The notes under the pieces are model-generated. The model was given only the letters and a program-made list of their open reading frames with translations, was not told the origin of the DNA and did not search any database. The position numbers and the translations under genes were made by a program. This document shows positions 1 through 8,951 of a stretch of 64,000 nt of DNA, in pieces. Position 1 is the first letter of the stretch. The number at the start of each line of letters is the position of its first letter. This DNA is from Siphonobacter sp. BAB-5405. Lineage in GTDB: Bacteria; Bacteroidota; Bacteroidia; Cytophagales; Spirosomataceae. The DNA lies in contig NZ_NJAG01000015.1 in the NCBI RefSeq assembly GCF_002872335.1, positions 40,207 to 104,206 on the forward strand, in the 5' to 3' direction.

Positions 1-1
1 T

Positions 2-1084
2 CTCAATACTATTGTTGAGCAAAATGAAACCAACAATCAGGCGGTATCAACCAACACCTTCGCCGTCTCTGTCAAAGAATTACGCTTAAATACCTTGACA
101 GCTGCAACGCTACCAGCGACGGCTCCGCTGTATTACCGGGTTGAAATTCCGGCTTCTCTAGCAGGTGAAACCTTGGCTTTGACCTTAAAAGGAGATTCAA
201 CGAAAGGTGCCATCAACCGGCTTTTTATCCGTCAGGGAAGCATGCCTACCGTTAATCAATATGAGTACAGCGGGGCTACACCTTTCCTGGCTAATCAGGA
301 ATTAATAATACCGTCTTTGGAGGCTGGAACGTATTACTTGTTAGTGACCGGTGGATATTCGACGGCACAAAATCAACCCGTTTCACTTTTTGCGAGAATC
401 ATTCCATTTGGAATTAAAACGGTCGATGCTAACCAAGGCGGAAACACGGGTTTAGCGACCTTGAAAATCACTGGTGCTCGGTTCGATTCTCATACCAGTT
501 TCCGACTTAGGAAAGGCGGCTCGGAGTCCATTACGGCGTATCGCATACAGTACATAGATCAGACGCTGGTTTACGTCACATTCAATCTGCTCAACAAGCC
601 CCTTGGCTTATACGATGTAGAGGCCGTGCAAGCTGGCGGGACTACTGCTGTGTTGCCAAAGAGCTTCACCATTACACAAGGAACGGGTAATCTCTTTACG
701 TCCACCAATGCTGGCACTACGGTTGGATCTGGTTTTGTGTGTTCCATTACAAACGTCGGATTTGAAGATCAGTTTGAAACCGAACTCTTAACTCCGGCGA
801 GTGTCCGTTTTGCAGCAGTAACGTCCTTCATCGTTAGCTATCAGAATAATGGATCGGTGGATATCCCAGTTCCTACAAAATACCTACTCTCCTTGAATGA
901 GAATAACCCGGTTGCCTTTTCGGTCGATCAGTTAAAAGCGAACAACAGCGAGCTGGTACTCGAGTTCAAGGAAGAGGGAGGGCCTCCAGGCATTCTTCGA
1001 CCCGGAGCCAAAGGCTTTTTCAAGGTTTATACGGTTTCGAATAATCGTACTATTCCGTCCATTGATATTGTAATCACCGATTAA
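2..1084 (+). CDS. 3' part of a secreted PPC/CARDB-like surface protein (partial)
   Basis: The frame is open from base 2, so the gene starts upstream of the window; 360 residues are visible. The first part resembles a bacterial pre-peptidase C-terminal (PPC) beta-sandwich (motif LEAGTYYLLVTGG near visible residue 110). An IPT-like segment and a CARDB-like segment (around VTSFIVSYQNNGSVDIPVPT) follow. Such domains are extracellular adhesive or structural modules. No T9SS sorting domain is present at the C-terminus, which ends in a plain beta-strand sequence. The Rhs gene begins 21 bases after its stop, so the two are probably co-transcribed. Domain names come from memory of the families; the exact function is unknown. 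Confidence 0.8.
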   Translation, partial: LNTIVEQNETNNQAVSTNTFAVSVKELRLNTLTAATLPATAPLYYRVEIPASLAGETLALTLKGDSTKGAINRLFIRQGSMPTVNQYEYSGATPFLANQELIIPSLEAGTYYLLVTGGYSTAQNQPVSLFARIIPFGIKTVDANQGGNTGLATLKITGARFDSHTSFRLRKGGSESITAYRIQYIDQTLVYVTFNLLNKPLGLYDVEAVQAGGTTAVLPKSFTITQGTGNLFTSTNAGTTVGSGFVCSITNVGFEDQFETELLTPASVRFAAVTSFIVSYQNNGSVDIPVPTKYLLSLNENNPVAFSVDQLKANNSELVLEFKEEGGPPGILRPGAKGFFKVYTVSNNRTIPSIDIVITD

Positions 1085-1105
1085 TTGTCTATACCCCCAA
1101 CGTCT

Positions 1106-4100
1106 ATGGTCCGCCTGCTGTTTGTCGCAAGCTTTCTTTTCATGGGCCTTGCCAGTCCTGAGCTGTTGGCACAGAACCGGACCCGGCCTACGGTTCCGGT
1201 CCCCAATGGTTTTGAAGTCAATAGCTATACGGGTAATCTTTACCACCGTCGAACCGATGTCAGTATACTCGCTCAGGGTATGCCCATTGACGTTACGTTT
1301 TCGTACAACGTCAGTCGTCGTTCGCGGAACTGGGGTTTAGGGAAAGGCTGGACTTTCACTTACAATATGGCCTATTACCCCGATCCAAAAGGAATTTGGG
1401 TTGAACAAGCCGATGGTCGTCGGGATTTTTATTTGAAAGCAGGTGCTAGTTACAACTCCCCGACAGGCATTTACGACGTATTGAGAGAGTATGAATCGGG
1501 TAAATTCTACGTCGAAACCAAAGAAGGACTACGGTATTACTTCGACAATTCCCGTCATAAACGACTGACCCGAATGCAGGATCTGGATGGCAATCAGATT
1601 AATCTAGCTTATTCGGATACCCTGTTACAGTCACTTACCCATTCCTCGGGTCATACCTTACAATTTACCTGGACGCAGGGACGTTTGGCGACAATCGAGG
1701 ATCGTACCTGTTCGCCTGAACGTAAGTTGACTTACGAATATGACCAGGATGGTAACCCATCCAAGGTAACGAATCCTATCGGTGATTACGTTCGTTATTA
1801 CGCGGATACGTCTGCTCGCATCACGGGATATACGGACGAAGGAGGAAATAACATGAGTTTCCTTTATAACCGTAATGGGGCCGTTTCCCGAGTGATTTCC
1901 TGTGCCACCAGCCACACCTTCAGCTATCTATCTCGTCAGTTTAAAACCTTCGTCGCCGAACAGGTCAACGGACAGAATGTAGTGACCACTTACACCTTTG
2001 ATGAAAAGGGCCGCGTCACTGAAAAAAATGGGAATTGCTGTGGCTATCATCTCGAATATGGTTACGATGCCAATAACAACATCATTCGTTTGACGGATGG
2101 CAACAAGAAAGCAACCCTTTACGCCTATGACGCTAGAGGAAATGTACTGAAAGAAACGGATCCGGCTGGCCATGTGACTTCCTATACCTATGATCCGGTT
2201 TTAAATCGAGTTACCAGTATAACGGATAAAAAGAGCAACAAAACCACTTATACATACGATGCTAAGGGTCACTTACTAACCATTAGTAAGCCGCTAGGCA
2301 GTACTGAAAAATCTACCTACGACGCCAAAGGTAACCGCCAGTCCTATACGAACGCTAACAATGCAACCGCCAGCTATACCTACAATGCTGCTGGATTGCT
2401 GACGCAAACAACCGACCCTGAAGGCGGTATTCGGACGTTCACGTATGACTGCTACGGCAACCTTTTGACGGAAACCGACGCGAATGAAAACCAGACTTCT
2501 TACGCCTACAACGCTCTGAATCAGCGGATCAAAATGACAGACGCTTTAGGTCAAGTGACAACGTATACCTATAACAAGCTTCGTCTGCTGGAATCAGAAA
2601 AGAATGCCTTAGGAAAAACCACGCGATACGAGTATGATGGGTTAGGAAGGCGCATCAAAACCACATTTCCGATGGGAAACAGTACGCTGTCCGAATATGA
2701 TGGGCAAGGCAACCTCATCAGGGAAACTGACAGCCGGGGAAGTGTCACCCAATATTCCTATAACAGTCGTAAGCAGCCTTTATCAATCACGGATGGCTTG
2801 GGACATACGGTCTTCTACGAGTACGACGGAGCCGGCAATAAAACCAGTGAAACGGATAAGAATGGTAACATCACCCGATTCACGTATGATGACCTGTATC
2901 GTCTGATTAAAGTTACCGACGCTTTGAGTGGCGTTACTACCTACAGTTACGATGCGATGGGAAACCGCATCGCCGAGATTGATCCGAATGGGAACACGAC
3001 GACTTACCAATATGATGCCTTGCAACGGCTCGTAAAAACGACCGACCCTTTCCAAAAGTCGGAAGAATATGCGTATGACGCGGTAGGCAACCGTCTATCG
3101 GTAAAAGACAAAACAGACCGTATCACCGCGGCCACTTACGATAAACTCAATCGACGTAAAACACTCACCGATGCGTTGGGTGGAGTAACGACGTTCACGT
3201 ATGATGCAATGGGAAATAGGGCGTCGGAAAAAGACCCGTTGAACCGTACCACTACCTATAACTACGATGCCCTGGGTCGTCTGATGCGTGTGACAAACCC
3301 TCTGAATGAAGTAACGGCCTATACATATGACGCCTTAGGAAACGAAAAAACAGTTACTCATCCCAATGGCAAACTCGAAACGCATACTTACGATGACAAT
3401 AGTCAGCTGTTGGCGACAACGGATCAACTGGGGGCAATCATTGCCTATACATATGATGCCAACGGTAATGTGCTCACAGAAAAAGACGGTAACGGCAATA
3501 GTACCTCCTTCCAATACGATGCCAATGACCGGCTAATTAAAACCACCTTTCCCAATCAAACGACGATTCAGCGGGCTTATGATGCCAATGGCAACAAGAT
3601 TAAAGAGATTGACCAGAAAGGGAATGTGACGCTCTTGGTGTATGATAAACTCAATCGGACCACGACCTTGACCGATCCTTTGGGGCACCCCAACCGCTTT
3701 GTTTATGATGCAAAAGGCAATTTGGTCAATATTCTGGATGCCAAGGGGAATGCAACGTCCTATACGTACGACGCTCGCAACCAGGTTGCTTTGCAAACCT
3801 ATGCAGATGGTTCAACCAAACGCTTTGCCTACGATGCAGCTGGACGGTTAATCGAAAAAACGACGGGTAACGGGACCAAGATTCAATATACCTATGACGC
3901 TCTGGGACGAATGACTGAACGTCAATACCCTGGCAATGTCAAGGAAACCCTGACGTATGACGCTACTGGCTTTCTCACCAAAGCGGCTAACGCGAATGCA
4001 ATCATCACACTCTCCTACGATGCTGCTGGGCGGTTGCTAAAAGAAGATAACAATGGTAAGGCGACGACTTATACCCACAACCCTTCTGGGAAGACGAAGA

Positions 4101-5815
4101 CTATAACTTACCCCGGAGGAACGAAGATCGAATGGACGCTTGATGTGCGGGATCGACTGCTCGACATCAAGAAAAATGGGGCTTCGTTGGCTGGCTTGCA
4201 ATACGACGGAGCGGATCGACTAATGAAGAAAACGTTTCAAAACGGAACGTCCGCCAGCTACAGCTACGATAAGATGAACAATTTGTTGAGTCTGACGGCA
4301 ACGCCTGCGTCCCAGTTAAATCTACGCTATCAATACGACGCGGCGGATCAACGAACATTAACGGAACGAGTGCATAAACCCACCCGCTCAGAGCAGTACG
4401 GCTATGATGCCAATTTTCAGCTAATCAGTGCGAAAGTTGGGCAGTATAGTAACAATCAGCTCAGCCCTAACCTGAATTTTCAATACACCTACGATGCTTT
4501 AGGCAATCGAACTAAAGCAGTAGAAGGCTCGACGGAGAAGACCTATTCGTCCAACTACGTCAACCAATACACAGCCATCAATACAAATGGCAGCAACGCT
4601 CCTCCGGTATATGACCGAAATGGGAACCTGCTTAGCGATGGGCTCAATACCTATACTTATGACTTTGAAAACCGGGTCACCTCCATCCAGAAGGGAACGG
4701 ATCGGATAACATATGCTTATGATGCCCTAGGACGCCGCATCAGCCGAACCCAAAACGGTATGACCACCCAATATTACTACGATCTAGATCAAGTAATTGA
4801 GGAAGTGACAGGTACGTCAACCAAAACCTATGTGTATCGAGACGGGATTGATCAAATACTCTACAGCAACACCGCAGGCAAAGACTACTTCTACCAGACC
4901 GACGATCTCAATACGGTTCAATCAATAACTGACGGCTCGGGAAATTTACTGGAATATTATACCTACGACCCATTTGGCACTCCTCATGTCTTTAGTCCAG
5001 CAGATGTAGAGCTAGCAGCTTCTTCCATTAATAATCTGCTATATACGGGAAGACCTTACGAATTTGCTTTTAAAACTTATCATTATCGGAATCGAGAGTT
5101 AAATCCGATCTTGGGACGTTTTGCTCAGAGGGATCCGCTAGAGTATATCGATGGGCTTAACAATTATGCTTATGTTAATAATAACACCATTAATGCAACG
5201 GATCCATTAGGAACAATTCGAGTAAGCCAAGCAATTGCATCAGGCATTGGGATCGTTGGAAATATAGGAGGAATTGTTGGTGGGATTGGATTAGCTTCTA
5301 CTGGAGGAGGACTGATCTTAGGGGGTGCTATATTAGTTAATTCTACATATGGCTTAGCTGCAAATTTAGCGAATTTTTGGAATGCTGTCAATGATAGTGA
5401 AGGGCCAAGTACTGGGGCACTATTTAATGATATAGCCCGTAAAATTAATCCATGCAGCGAATTTTTACAAGGAGTAGCAACTGGGGCAGATCTTGCATTG
5501 AATTTGGGAGGACTTGCAATAGCAAGGAAAGCAGCTAATATTGCTGCTAAATCAAGTCTTAAACCTTTGGGTTTGGGTTCTACTGGAAGAACAGAACCAG
5601 TAAATCTCACAGAAAAGTTGGCAATGGAGGAAATTATGTCTAATCCTAAACTTGGTAATAAAGTAATGGAGGGGCTAAAAGATGAGCGTTGGCTAGGTTG
5701 GGATAAAATGCAATATACTCACACTTCATTGGACGGAACTAAAACTACCATACATTATGTAGGAAAGATAGAAAATGGAGTTCTGAAAGCAGTTGACGAT
5801 TTTAAATTCAAGTAA
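1106..5815 (+). CDS. Rhs/YD-repeat protein with C-terminal polymorphic toxin-like tip
   Basis: A 1569-residue secreted Rhs protein. ATG 1106 is preferred over the upstream TTG 1085 because it is followed directly by a signal peptide (residues 1-23, ending LLAQN). A DUF6531-like segment follows (motif NSYTGNLYHRRTD), then dozens of YD repeats of the form YDxxGN, to about residue 1290. The Rhs core is GRFAQRDPLEYIDGLNNYAY, ending DPLG near residue 1366. After the core comes a glycine-rich hydrophobic stretch (about 1373-1406). A final module of about 67 residues (from EKLAMEEIMSN) has conserved-looking DERWLGWDKM and IHYVGKIENG motifs. That module resembles C-terminal toxin domains seen in Rhs and hemagglutinin proteins; its activity is unknown to me. 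Base composition becomes AT-rich from about 5170, typical of tip exchange. The Rhs shell is known to encapsulate the tip. The adjacent gene is a candidate immunity gene. Confidence 0.88.
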   Translation: MVRLLFVASFLFMGLASPELLAQNRTRPTVPVPNGFEVNSYTGNLYHRRTDVSILAQGMPIDVTFSYNVSRRSRNWGLGKGWTFTYNMAYYPDPKGIWVEQADGRRDFYLKAGASYNSPTGIYDVLREYESGKFYVETKEGLRYYFDNSRHKRLTRMQDLDGNQINLAYSDTLLQSLTHSSGHTLQFTWTQGRLATIEDRTCSPERKLTYEYDQDGNPSKVTNPIGDYVRYYADTSARITGYTDEGGNNMSFLYNRNGAVSRVISCATSHTFSYLSRQFKTFVAEQVNGQNVVTTYTFDEKGRVTEKNGNCCGYHLEYGYDANNNIIRLTDGNKKATLYAYDARGNVLKETDPAGHVTSYTYDPVLNRVTSITDKKSNKTTYTYDAKGHLLTISKPLGSTEKSTYDAKGNRQSYTNANNATASYTYNAAGLLTQTTDPEGGIRTFTYDCYGNLLTETDANENQTSYAYNALNQRIKMTDALGQVTTYTYNKLRLLESEKNALGKTTRYEYDGLGRRIKTTFPMGNSTLSEYDGQGNLIRETDSRGSVTQYSYNSRKQPLSITDGLGHTVFYEYDGAGNKTSETDKNGNITRFTYDDLYRLIKVTDALSGVTTYSYDAMGNRIAEIDPNGNTTTYQYDALQRLVKTTDPFQKSEEYAYDAVGNRLSVKDKTDRITAATYDKLNRRKTLTDALGGVTTFTYDAMGNRASEKDPLNRTTTYNYDALGRLMRVTNPLNEVTAYTYDALGNEKTVTHPNGKLETHTYDDNSQLLATTDQLGAIIAYTYDANGNVLTEKDGNGNSTSFQYDANDRLIKTTFPNQTTIQRAYDANGNKIKEIDQKGNVTLLVYDKLNRTTTLTDPLGHPNRFVYDAKGNLVNILDAKGNATSYTYDARNQVALQTYADGSTKRFAYDAAGRLIEKTTGNGTKIQYTYDALGRMTERQYPGNVKETLTYDATGFLTKAANANAIITLSYDAAGRLLKEDNNGKATTYTHNPSGKTKTITYPGGTKIEWTLDVRDRLLDIKKNGASLAGLQYDGADRLMKKTFQNGTSASYSYDKMNNLLSLTATPASQLNLRYQYDAADQRTLTERVHKPTRSEQYGYDANFQLISAKVGQYSNNQLSPNLNFQYTYDALGNRTKAVEGSTEKTYSSNYVNQYTAINTNGSNAPPVYDRNGNLLSDGLNTYTYDFENRVTSIQKGTDRITYAYDALGRRISRTQNGMTTQYYYDLDQVIEEVTGTSTKTYVYRDGIDQILYSNTAGKDYFYQTDDLNTVQSITDGSGNLLEYYTYDPFGTPHVFSPADVELAASSINNLLYTGRPYEFAFKTYHYRNRELNPILGRFAQRDPLEYIDGLNNYAYVNNNTINATDPLGTIRVSQAIASGIGIVGNIGGIVGGIGLASTGGGLILGGAILVNSTYGLAANLANFWNAVNDSEGPSTGALFNDIARKINPCSEFLQGVATGADLALNLGGLAIARKAANIAAKSSLKPLGLGSTGRTEPVNLTEKLAMEEIMSNPKLGNKVMEGLKDERWLGWDKMQYTHTSLDGTKTTIHYVGKIENGVLKAVDDFKFK

Positions 5816-5819
5816 TCTC

Positions 5820-6254
5820 ATGAAAGTTCGTTGCATATTTAATACAGGTAAAGCCCTTAGGGAGTTTGAGTACAGCACCCTAGGTAATCCGAGTGAATTT
5901 GGAAGATTTGGAGTTTCTGAATATAGTGAATATAATGAAATAAAAGTTGGTTCTACCTACCTGGTTATGGGATTGATAATTTTTAGAAACTATCAGGCTT
6001 ATTTAATAGATGATGATGGATTTATAACTCTATGTCCATGTCAATTATTTGAGATAATTGATCATAATATAAGCCCAAATTGGCACTTTAGATTAATAGA
6101 AAAAAATGAAATGATATATCCTTTTATTCAATCTATATTTGGTTATTATGAGCTTTGTTTTGATATGAACTCATATGAAAATATTATTATAAATAGAGAT
6201 GAAGTGGCTCAGCAAACATACTTCGTTAGGAAAATGGAATTAGAAGATACTTAG
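5820..6254 (+). CDS. candidate immunity protein for the Rhs toxin tip
   Basis: A 144-residue, AT-rich gene beginning 4 bases after the Rhs stop codon. ATG 5820 is chosen because it sits directly behind that stop; an open frame extends back into the Rhs gene without a better start. There is no signal peptide or membrane segment, so the product is probably cytoplasmic. It has several aromatic-rich strands (YQAYLIDDDGFITLCPCQLFEI) and no family I recognise. The position directly behind a toxin tip, the matching low GC and the tight spacing suggesting translational coupling are the basis for the immunity call, which is an inference. It could also be an unrelated hypothetical gene acquired with the tip. 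Confidence 0.6.
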   Translation: MKVRCIFNTGKALREFEYSTLGNPSEFGRFGVSEYSEYNEIKVGSTYLVMGLIIFRNYQAYLIDDDGFITLCPCQLFEIIDHNISPNWHFRLIEKNEMIYPFIQSIFGYYELCFDMNSYENIIINRDEVAQQTYFVRKMELEDT

Positions 6255-6317
6255 GTTGAATGTTTTGTACTATGCGTGGTACAGTAAATTCTTATTGGTA
6301 GATTTTTAAAATAAAAA

Positions 6318-6357
6318 ATAATGAATTGATTGAAATATATTTCAATCAATTCATTAT
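6318..6357. terminator. 40-bp perfect palindrome after the immunity gene
   Basis: The arms are 19 bases each, with a 2-base AT centre; the left arm begins ATAATGAATTGATTG. No mismatch is seen. It lies 64 bases after the stop of the candidate immunity gene and 90 bases before the next gene. As RNA it would form a long AU-rich hairpin, so a terminator is the simplest reading. No T-run follows, so a protein-binding palindrome is also possible. Confidence 0.55.
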
Positions 6358-6446
6358 GAAAATATAAGTATAATTTATGTCATGTATAAACATATTTATA
6401 CATGCCTCTATCTGTAATTCTATAATCATTAAGAATTTCAATCGTA

Positions 6447-8048
6447 ATGAAATATCTATATGGAATACTAGTGTTTTTTTTGTCGCTAGGTATCTGCTTT
6501 CCCCAGACGAAGCCTCCCTGCAATCCAGGAGATTCAGAGGGTAAACCCGGTTGCCCCAGCGGCGATTGCTTAGAAAACTTACCTCCTGGCATTTCTATTC
6601 CAGTGGTTCGTGCTTCAGACCCCAATGAAATCATTGGCCGTCCGGGTTATGACACCTTAAGGCGTTGGGTGTCGGTCAAGCAGACGCAGGAATACAAGGT
6701 GCTATTTGAAAACGATCCAGATTTTGCCACGGCTCCGGCTCAGAACGTCACCATTTATGTCCCCATCCATGCCAAATTAAACCCATCTTCGCTCCGGGTT
6801 AGTGATTTTGGATTTGGCCGTTTTAATTTTTCCGTTCCGCCCAATACCAGCGTCTATACTAATCGCCTGGATGTGCGGGATAGTCTCGGTGTATTTGTTG
6901 ACGTCACAGCGGGCCTGGATGTAACCAACCGTCGGGCATTTTGGATTTTCCAAAGCATCGATCCCGCGACGGGGTTAGCTGCTACCTTGCCGGCTAACGC
7001 AGGTTTTCTACCCGTCAATGACAGTCTGAAACACAATGGTGAGGGCTATGTTACATTCAGTCTTCTGCCTCTGAGCAATAGTCAAACCCAGGATACCATT
7101 TCAGCCCGGGCCAGCATCATATTTGATGTAGAAGAGATCATTGCCACTAATCTGTGGAAGAACACGATTGATGCAGGTATGCCTCAAAGCAAGGTCAAAC
7201 CCATGGCAGCGGAAGCTCATGCCCGTTCCTTCAACGTTTCCTGGGAAGGAGCTGACGATTTACACGGCGTTGGCATTCGGGAGTATAGCTTATATGTGTC
7301 TGAAAATAGCGGGCCATTCTCTCTCTACAAATCTGGCTTAACTAGGGCTTCAACGCAATTTACCGGGGCCGTTGGTAATACCTACGGCTTCTTTACTCTG
7401 GCTACTGACTTGGTGGGGAACCAGGAGGCCATGAAATCAAGAGCTGATGCTTCCGTAAAAATTCTGGCCGAAACCGGCTTGCCCGTGCGATGGCTCTTCT
7501 TTAAAGGAAAACCAACAATCGAAGGAGTCTACCTCTCGTGGGCGACCGTCTGGGAAGTGAATACAGATCATTTTGTAATCGAACGATCTCTGGATGGTAA
7601 GCATTTCACCGATCTTGGCAAAATCACTGCTGCCGGAGAGTCCCGTGAAACGAGGAATTACCAATACCTGGATGCTGAAGCTTTGCAATTGAAAACCAAC
7701 GTCCTCTATTACCGATTGGTGCAGGTGGATAAAGACGGTATTCGGAGCCATTCCTCCATCATTTCTGTTCAGCTTACCCCTGGCGGACCTGAGCCTACAG
7801 TTAAAGCATATCCCAACCCGTTTAAGCAGACCCTAACGTTAGAATTCGTCAATCTTGCTCCAACGTCTGAACGGGATCAGGTAGTATTATATTCAAGCGA
7901 TGGAAAATCACTCTACAAGAAAAACCTGAAAAACGCCAACGGATCAACTATTTTACTGGATGAGTTACCAGTCCTGCCACGTGGTGTGTACGTTTTACGG
8001 GTATCTATTCAGGATAAGCAATATACGTTCAGGATGCTTAAGGAATAA
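6447..8048 (+). CDS. T9SS-sorted surface protein with DUF7619-like domain
   Basis: A 533-residue exported protein. Residues 1-20 are a signal peptide (ending LGICFPQ). A short Cys/Pro/Gly-rich linker follows, then the motif RASDPNEIIG (residues 55-64), which in Bacteroidota proteins marks a domain annotated as DUF7619. A fibronectin-like segment follows (SWEGADDLHGVGIREYSLYV). The last 75 or so residues form a type A T9SS sorting domain (AYPNPFKQTLTLEF, ending FRMLKE). It should be exported by Sec, passed through the type IX system and anchored or released at the cell surface. The DUF7619-like motif usually lies late in longer surface proteins, so this may be a detached C-terminal half of such a protein. 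Domain names are from memory. Confidence 0.82.
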   Translation: MKYLYGILVFFLSLGICFPQTKPPCNPGDSEGKPGCPSGDCLENLPPGISIPVVRASDPNEIIGRPGYDTLRRWVSVKQTQEYKVLFENDPDFATAPAQNVTIYVPIHAKLNPSSLRVSDFGFGRFNFSVPPNTSVYTNRLDVRDSLGVFVDVTAGLDVTNRRAFWIFQSIDPATGLAATLPANAGFLPVNDSLKHNGEGYVTFSLLPLSNSQTQDTISARASIIFDVEEIIATNLWKNTIDAGMPQSKVKPMAAEAHARSFNVSWEGADDLHGVGIREYSLYVSENSGPFSLYKSGLTRASTQFTGAVGNTYGFFTLATDLVGNQEAMKSRADASVKILAETGLPVRWLFFKGKPTIEGVYLSWATVWEVNTDHFVIERSLDGKHFTDLGKITAAGESRETRNYQYLDAEALQLKTNVLYYRLVQVDKDGIRSHSSIISVQLTPGGPEPTVKAYPNPFKQTLTLEFVNLAPTSERDQVVLYSSDGKSLYKKNLKNANGSTILLDELPVLPRGVYVLRVSIQDKQYTFRMLKE

Positions 8049-8181
8049 GGAAACCGCGTCAGAGCGATTTTTTATAATGCTTCACTCAAGAGTGTCTGCA
8101 TTTGTGGCACTTTGAAGTAATGCAATCAATATTCCTAACTGTTTAAATTCCAAAAGGAGAGACAATCACTAACTTAAAGCA

Positions 8182-8793
8182 ATGAAAATTTTAAGTATTT
8201 TAATCACATGCTTATTGATGCAAGTCATATTACGATATCCAAATGGTAACACGGCCTGGAACGGATCTCTTGCAAAGCATCTGGATGGTAAACTTGCTTG
8301 GAATGGTAACCGTGCTAATTATTCTAATGGAACAGCTGCTTTTAAGGGCAAAACGGTTTATTATAAAGAGAATAAAAGATTATGGGACGGGCATATTGTT
8401 TACTATCCGGATAAAAATCATGCTTGGAACGGATCTATGTTGCGTTATCAATATAACACAGTTGCGTGGAGTGGTTCTCATGCCTATCAACCTAATGGTG
8501 AACCTGTTGCGAGAGTAGAGCGCAATCTAATTGGAGTGAATTTATCATCAATTAAAAAGGAGAATTTAGTATTATCACCTGAGATAACTTTAAAAATAAA
8601 AAAACTAAGAAGCAAAAGCTACTGTACAGGTATTATAATAAAACTAGGCCCAAACAATAATATTGAGATAGATAGAGAGAATAATACTGTAACCAATAAA
8701 ATAGATCTATCCTCTGATATAAAAATTGAAATCATTGAAAAAGACAAAAAGAGTAATGTCTATTTATGGGTACTAGGCAAGAAAGTTATATGA
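8182..8793 (+). CDS. small exported protein with six and a half 14-residue repeats
   Basis: A 203-residue protein. The start follows an AAAGGAG element at about 8153, further upstream than usual. Residues 1-17 are hydrophobic (signal peptide or anchor, with no obvious cleavage site). From residue 18 to about 110 the chain repeats with an exact period of 14 residues, around a core of the type YPNGNTAWNG (variants YSNGTAAFKG, YKENKRLWDG, YPDKNHAWNG). This resembles MORN-type beta-hairpin repeats in size and aromatic/glycine pattern but is not a textbook match. Residues 111-203 are Lys/Ile-rich, non-repetitive and more AT-rich. No family or function recognised. It is preceded by the T9SS protein gene and followed by a broken nuclease gene. 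Confidence 0.7.
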   Translation: MKILSILITCLLMQVILRYPNGNTAWNGSLAKHLDGKLAWNGNRANYSNGTAAFKGKTVYYKENKRLWDGHIVYYPDKNHAWNGSMLRYQYNTVAWSGSHAYQPNGEPVARVERNLIGVNLSSIKKENLVLSPEITLKIKKLRSKSYCTGIIIKLGPNNNIEIDRENNTVTNKIDLSSDIKIEIIEKDKKSNVYLWVLGKKVI

Positions 8794-8951
8794 TTTGTAA
8801 AATAACACACTCGCTCCATGAGTAGAGATAATACTTTAGCCATTTCAGTAACTATTCTAAAAGGAACTATTAAAAAATATCATTCCCCACATTATATTTA
8901 AAGTATAGTCTGAAACTGAGTCGTTTGCTACTTATCTATCCATATAAGAAT

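Noticed and set aside
1658..5610. Several antisense frames within the Rhs gene
   Set aside because: They arise from the repetitive YD codons read in other frames; no start signals and no protein-like features.
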